Assembly: GCA_039583705.1 (NCBI GenBank) | Contig: JAVKSM010000140.1 | Span: 1-6,716 of the forward strand | Origin: JAVKSM01 sp039583705 | GTDB taxonomy: Bacteria > Actinomycetota > Actinomycetes > Mycobacteriales > Pseudonocardiaceae | Direction: 5' to 3' | DNA: 6,716 nt | In this document: positions 5,566 through 6,716 of the stretch, in pieces | How positions within the stretch are numbered: position 1 is the first letter of the stretch | Layout: each line of letters opens with the position of its first letter | Translations under genes and position numbers: made by a program | The notes under the pieces: generated by a model | Database searches by the model: none | What the model was told of the DNA's origin: nothing | The model's input: the letters and a program-made list of their open reading frames with translations, nothing else

Positions 5566-6647
5566 CGGCACCGCTGCTGGAGCTCACCGACGTCCGCAAG
5601 GAGTTCCCGGTGGGTGGGCGCAGGCTGCTCGGCGGGTCGCGGCCGGGGCTGTGCGCGGTCGACGGGGTCAGCCTGCAGGTCCAGCGCGGTGAGACCCTCG
5701 GGCTGGTGGGCGAGACCGGCTGCGGCAAGTCCACCCTGGCCCGCTGTATGACCCGGCTGTACGAGCTGACCTCGGGGCGCGTCGTGTTCGACGGCCGGGA
5801 CATCAGCGCGGCCTCGCGGCGCGAGCTGCGCCCGCTGCGCCGCCAGATGCAGATGATCTTCCAGGATCCCTACGGCTCGCTGAACCCGCGGCGGCGGGTC
5901 GGCTCGATCATCGGCGACCCGTTCGCGATCCACGGGGTGGCCGAGGGGACCGAGCGGCGCCGCCGGGTGCAGGAGCTGATGGAGCTGGTCGGGCTCAACC
6001 CGGAGCATTACAACCGCTTTCCCGCCGAGTTCTCCGGCGGGCAGCGCCAGCGGATCGGGGTGGCGCGCGCCCTCGCGCTGCGGCCCAGGCTCGTGGTCTG
6101 CGACGAGCCGGTGTCCGCGCTGGACGTCTCGATCCAGGCGCAGATCATCAACCTGCTCGCCGACCTGCAGGACCAGCTCAAGCTGACTTACATGTTCATC
6201 TCGCACGACCTGTCGGTGGTTCGCCACGTCAGCGACCGTATCGCGGTGATGTACCTCGGCCGGATCGTCGAGGTCGCCGACGTGGCGGCGCTGCACGAGC
6301 GCCCCCGGCACCCCTACACCCGGGCGTTGCTCTCCGCCGTCCCCGCGCCGGATCCGGACGCCGCGGCCAGCCGCGAGCGAATCGTGTTGTCCGGCGACCT
6401 GCCGTCCCCGGTCGCCCCGCCGTCCGGCTGCCGGTTCCACCCGCGCTGCCCCAAGGCGCGACAGCGGTGCGTCACCGAGGATCCGGCGCTCGTGCCCCGC
6501 GAGGGCGACGGGCCGGAGCACCCCGCGGCCTGCCACTTCCCGCTGCAGCCGGGCGAGCAGCTCTCCCGTGAGCGGCCGGCGATCAGCGACGACGAACGTG
6601 ACCTGAGCTACGACCGGCCTGCCGCGACGGGGGGGTGGCCGGGGTGA
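5562..6647 (+). CDS. dppF: Peptide ABC importer ATPase, DppF/OppF type
   Basis: This is the second, non-identical ATPase of the importer, expected to pair with the preceding one in the cytoplasm. From GTG 5562 it has 361 residues. Motifs: Walker A GETGCGKST (50-58, with the cysteine often seen in the F-type subunit), Q loop FQDPYGSLNPR (Q101), signature FSGGQRQR (157-164), Walker B LVVCDE (177-182), D loop ALDV (186-189) and switch His215. The C-terminal extension carries HPYTRALL and cysteines 290, 296, 303 and 324, the same spacing pattern as its partner. About 30 residues of hydrophilic tail (SRERPAISDDERDLSYDRP) follow, longer than in E. coli DppF or OppF and of unknown role. It overlaps the preceding gene by 4 bases (GTGA) and the following frame by 4 bases, so the three are translationally coupled. 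A run of seven G at 6629-6635 near the end makes the last few codons sensitive to a sequencing error. Confidence 0.95.
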   Translation: MTAPLLELTDVRKEFPVGGRRLLGGSRPGLCAVDGVSLQVQRGETLGLVGETGCGKSTLARCMTRLYELTSGRVVFDGRDISAASRRELRPLRRQMQMIFQDPYGSLNPRRRVGSIIGDPFAIHGVAEGTERRRRVQELMELVGLNPEHYNRFPAEFSGGQRQRIGVARALALRPRLVVCDEPVSALDVSIQAQIINLLADLQDQLKLTYMFISHDLSVVRHVSDRIAVMYLGRIVEVADVAALHERPRHPYTRALLSAVPAPDPDAAASRERIVLSGDLPSPVAPPSGCRFHPRCPKARQRCVTEDPALVPREGDGPEHPAACHFPLQPGEQLSRERPAISDDERDLSYDRPAATGGWPG

Positions 6648-6716
6648 CCCGGGGCGGACGGGTCCGGGCCGGAGAGCCGGCCGGCCTGCCGCGCGCTCCG
6701 GCGACCGGGTCGGCGG
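6644..6716 (+). CDS. Start of a further gene, probably an importer permease (3' end outside the window)
   Basis: A GTG at 6644 overlaps the preceding TGA stop in the same GTGA arrangement used between the two ATPases, and the frame stays open to the window end (24 codons: TRGGRVRAGEPAGLPRAP and so on). The visible residues are Arg-, Gly- and Pro-rich, like the disordered cytoplasmic leader seen before the first membrane helix of many actinobacterial permeases. No membrane segment or family motif is reached, so the product is inferred only from context: the importer lacks its two permeases in this window. It could instead be any other gene of the operon, or start further downstream. Confidence 0.45.
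   Translation, partial: MTRGGRVRAGEPAGLPRAPATGSA

Noticed and set aside
4504..5571. Open frame of 355 codons on the - strand
   Set aside because: Antisense shadow of the first ATPase, rich in Arg, His, Pro and Ala with no recognisable domain.
5316..6536. Open frame of 406 codons on the - strand opposite the ATPases
   Set aside because: Shadow of two unmistakable ABC ATPases; it crosses the boundary between them and shows no motif or start signal.

Overview
The window reads as chromosomal DNA of a very GC-rich actinobacterium. Codon third positions are almost all G or C, GTG starts are common, both binding proteins carry lipoprotein signals, and the genes are tightly coupled. The closest family resemblance of the first binding protein is to mycobacterial LpqW. 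Together with the high GC this suggests Mycobacteriales or Pseudonocardiales (for example a Pseudonocardia- or Amycolatopsis-like organism). That placement is inferred from remembered sequences, not from a search. All supported genes lie on the + strand.

Layout: (1) 2-592 is the 3' end of a sensor histidine kinase: the end of the dimerisation helices and a complete ATP-binding domain. (2) 647-2509 encodes a lipoprotein with the family 5 solute-binding fold. It closely resembles LpqW, the mycobacterial lipoprotein that steers phosphatidylinositol mannosides between polar PIMs and lipomannan/lipoarabinomannan. It is interrupted by an assembly gap of exactly 100 N (1997-2096). (3) 2510-2758 is a non-coding control region of about 250 bp with three 12-bp tandem repeats, a 9-bp inverted repeat, six GTGAC/GTCAC words and a small hairpin before the next ribosome binding site. 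(4) 2759-4573 encodes a second, ordinary family 5 lipoprotein binding protein. (5) 4579-5565 and 5562-6647 encode the two ATPases of a peptide (Dpp/Opp type) ABC importer. (6) From 6644 a new reading frame opens through a 4-bp overlap and runs off the window; by context it is probably a permease.

How they work together: the second binding protein captures a peptide-like ligand outside the membrane, and the two ATPases power its import through two permeases that are not in the window and probably follow it. Gene order is therefore binding protein - ATPase - ATPase - (permeases?), not the common order with permeases second and third. The LpqW-like protein sits just upstream on the same strand. 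This raises the question of whether it shares, or descends from, this transporter. No RNA gene, mobile element, CRISPR array or phage feature was seen.
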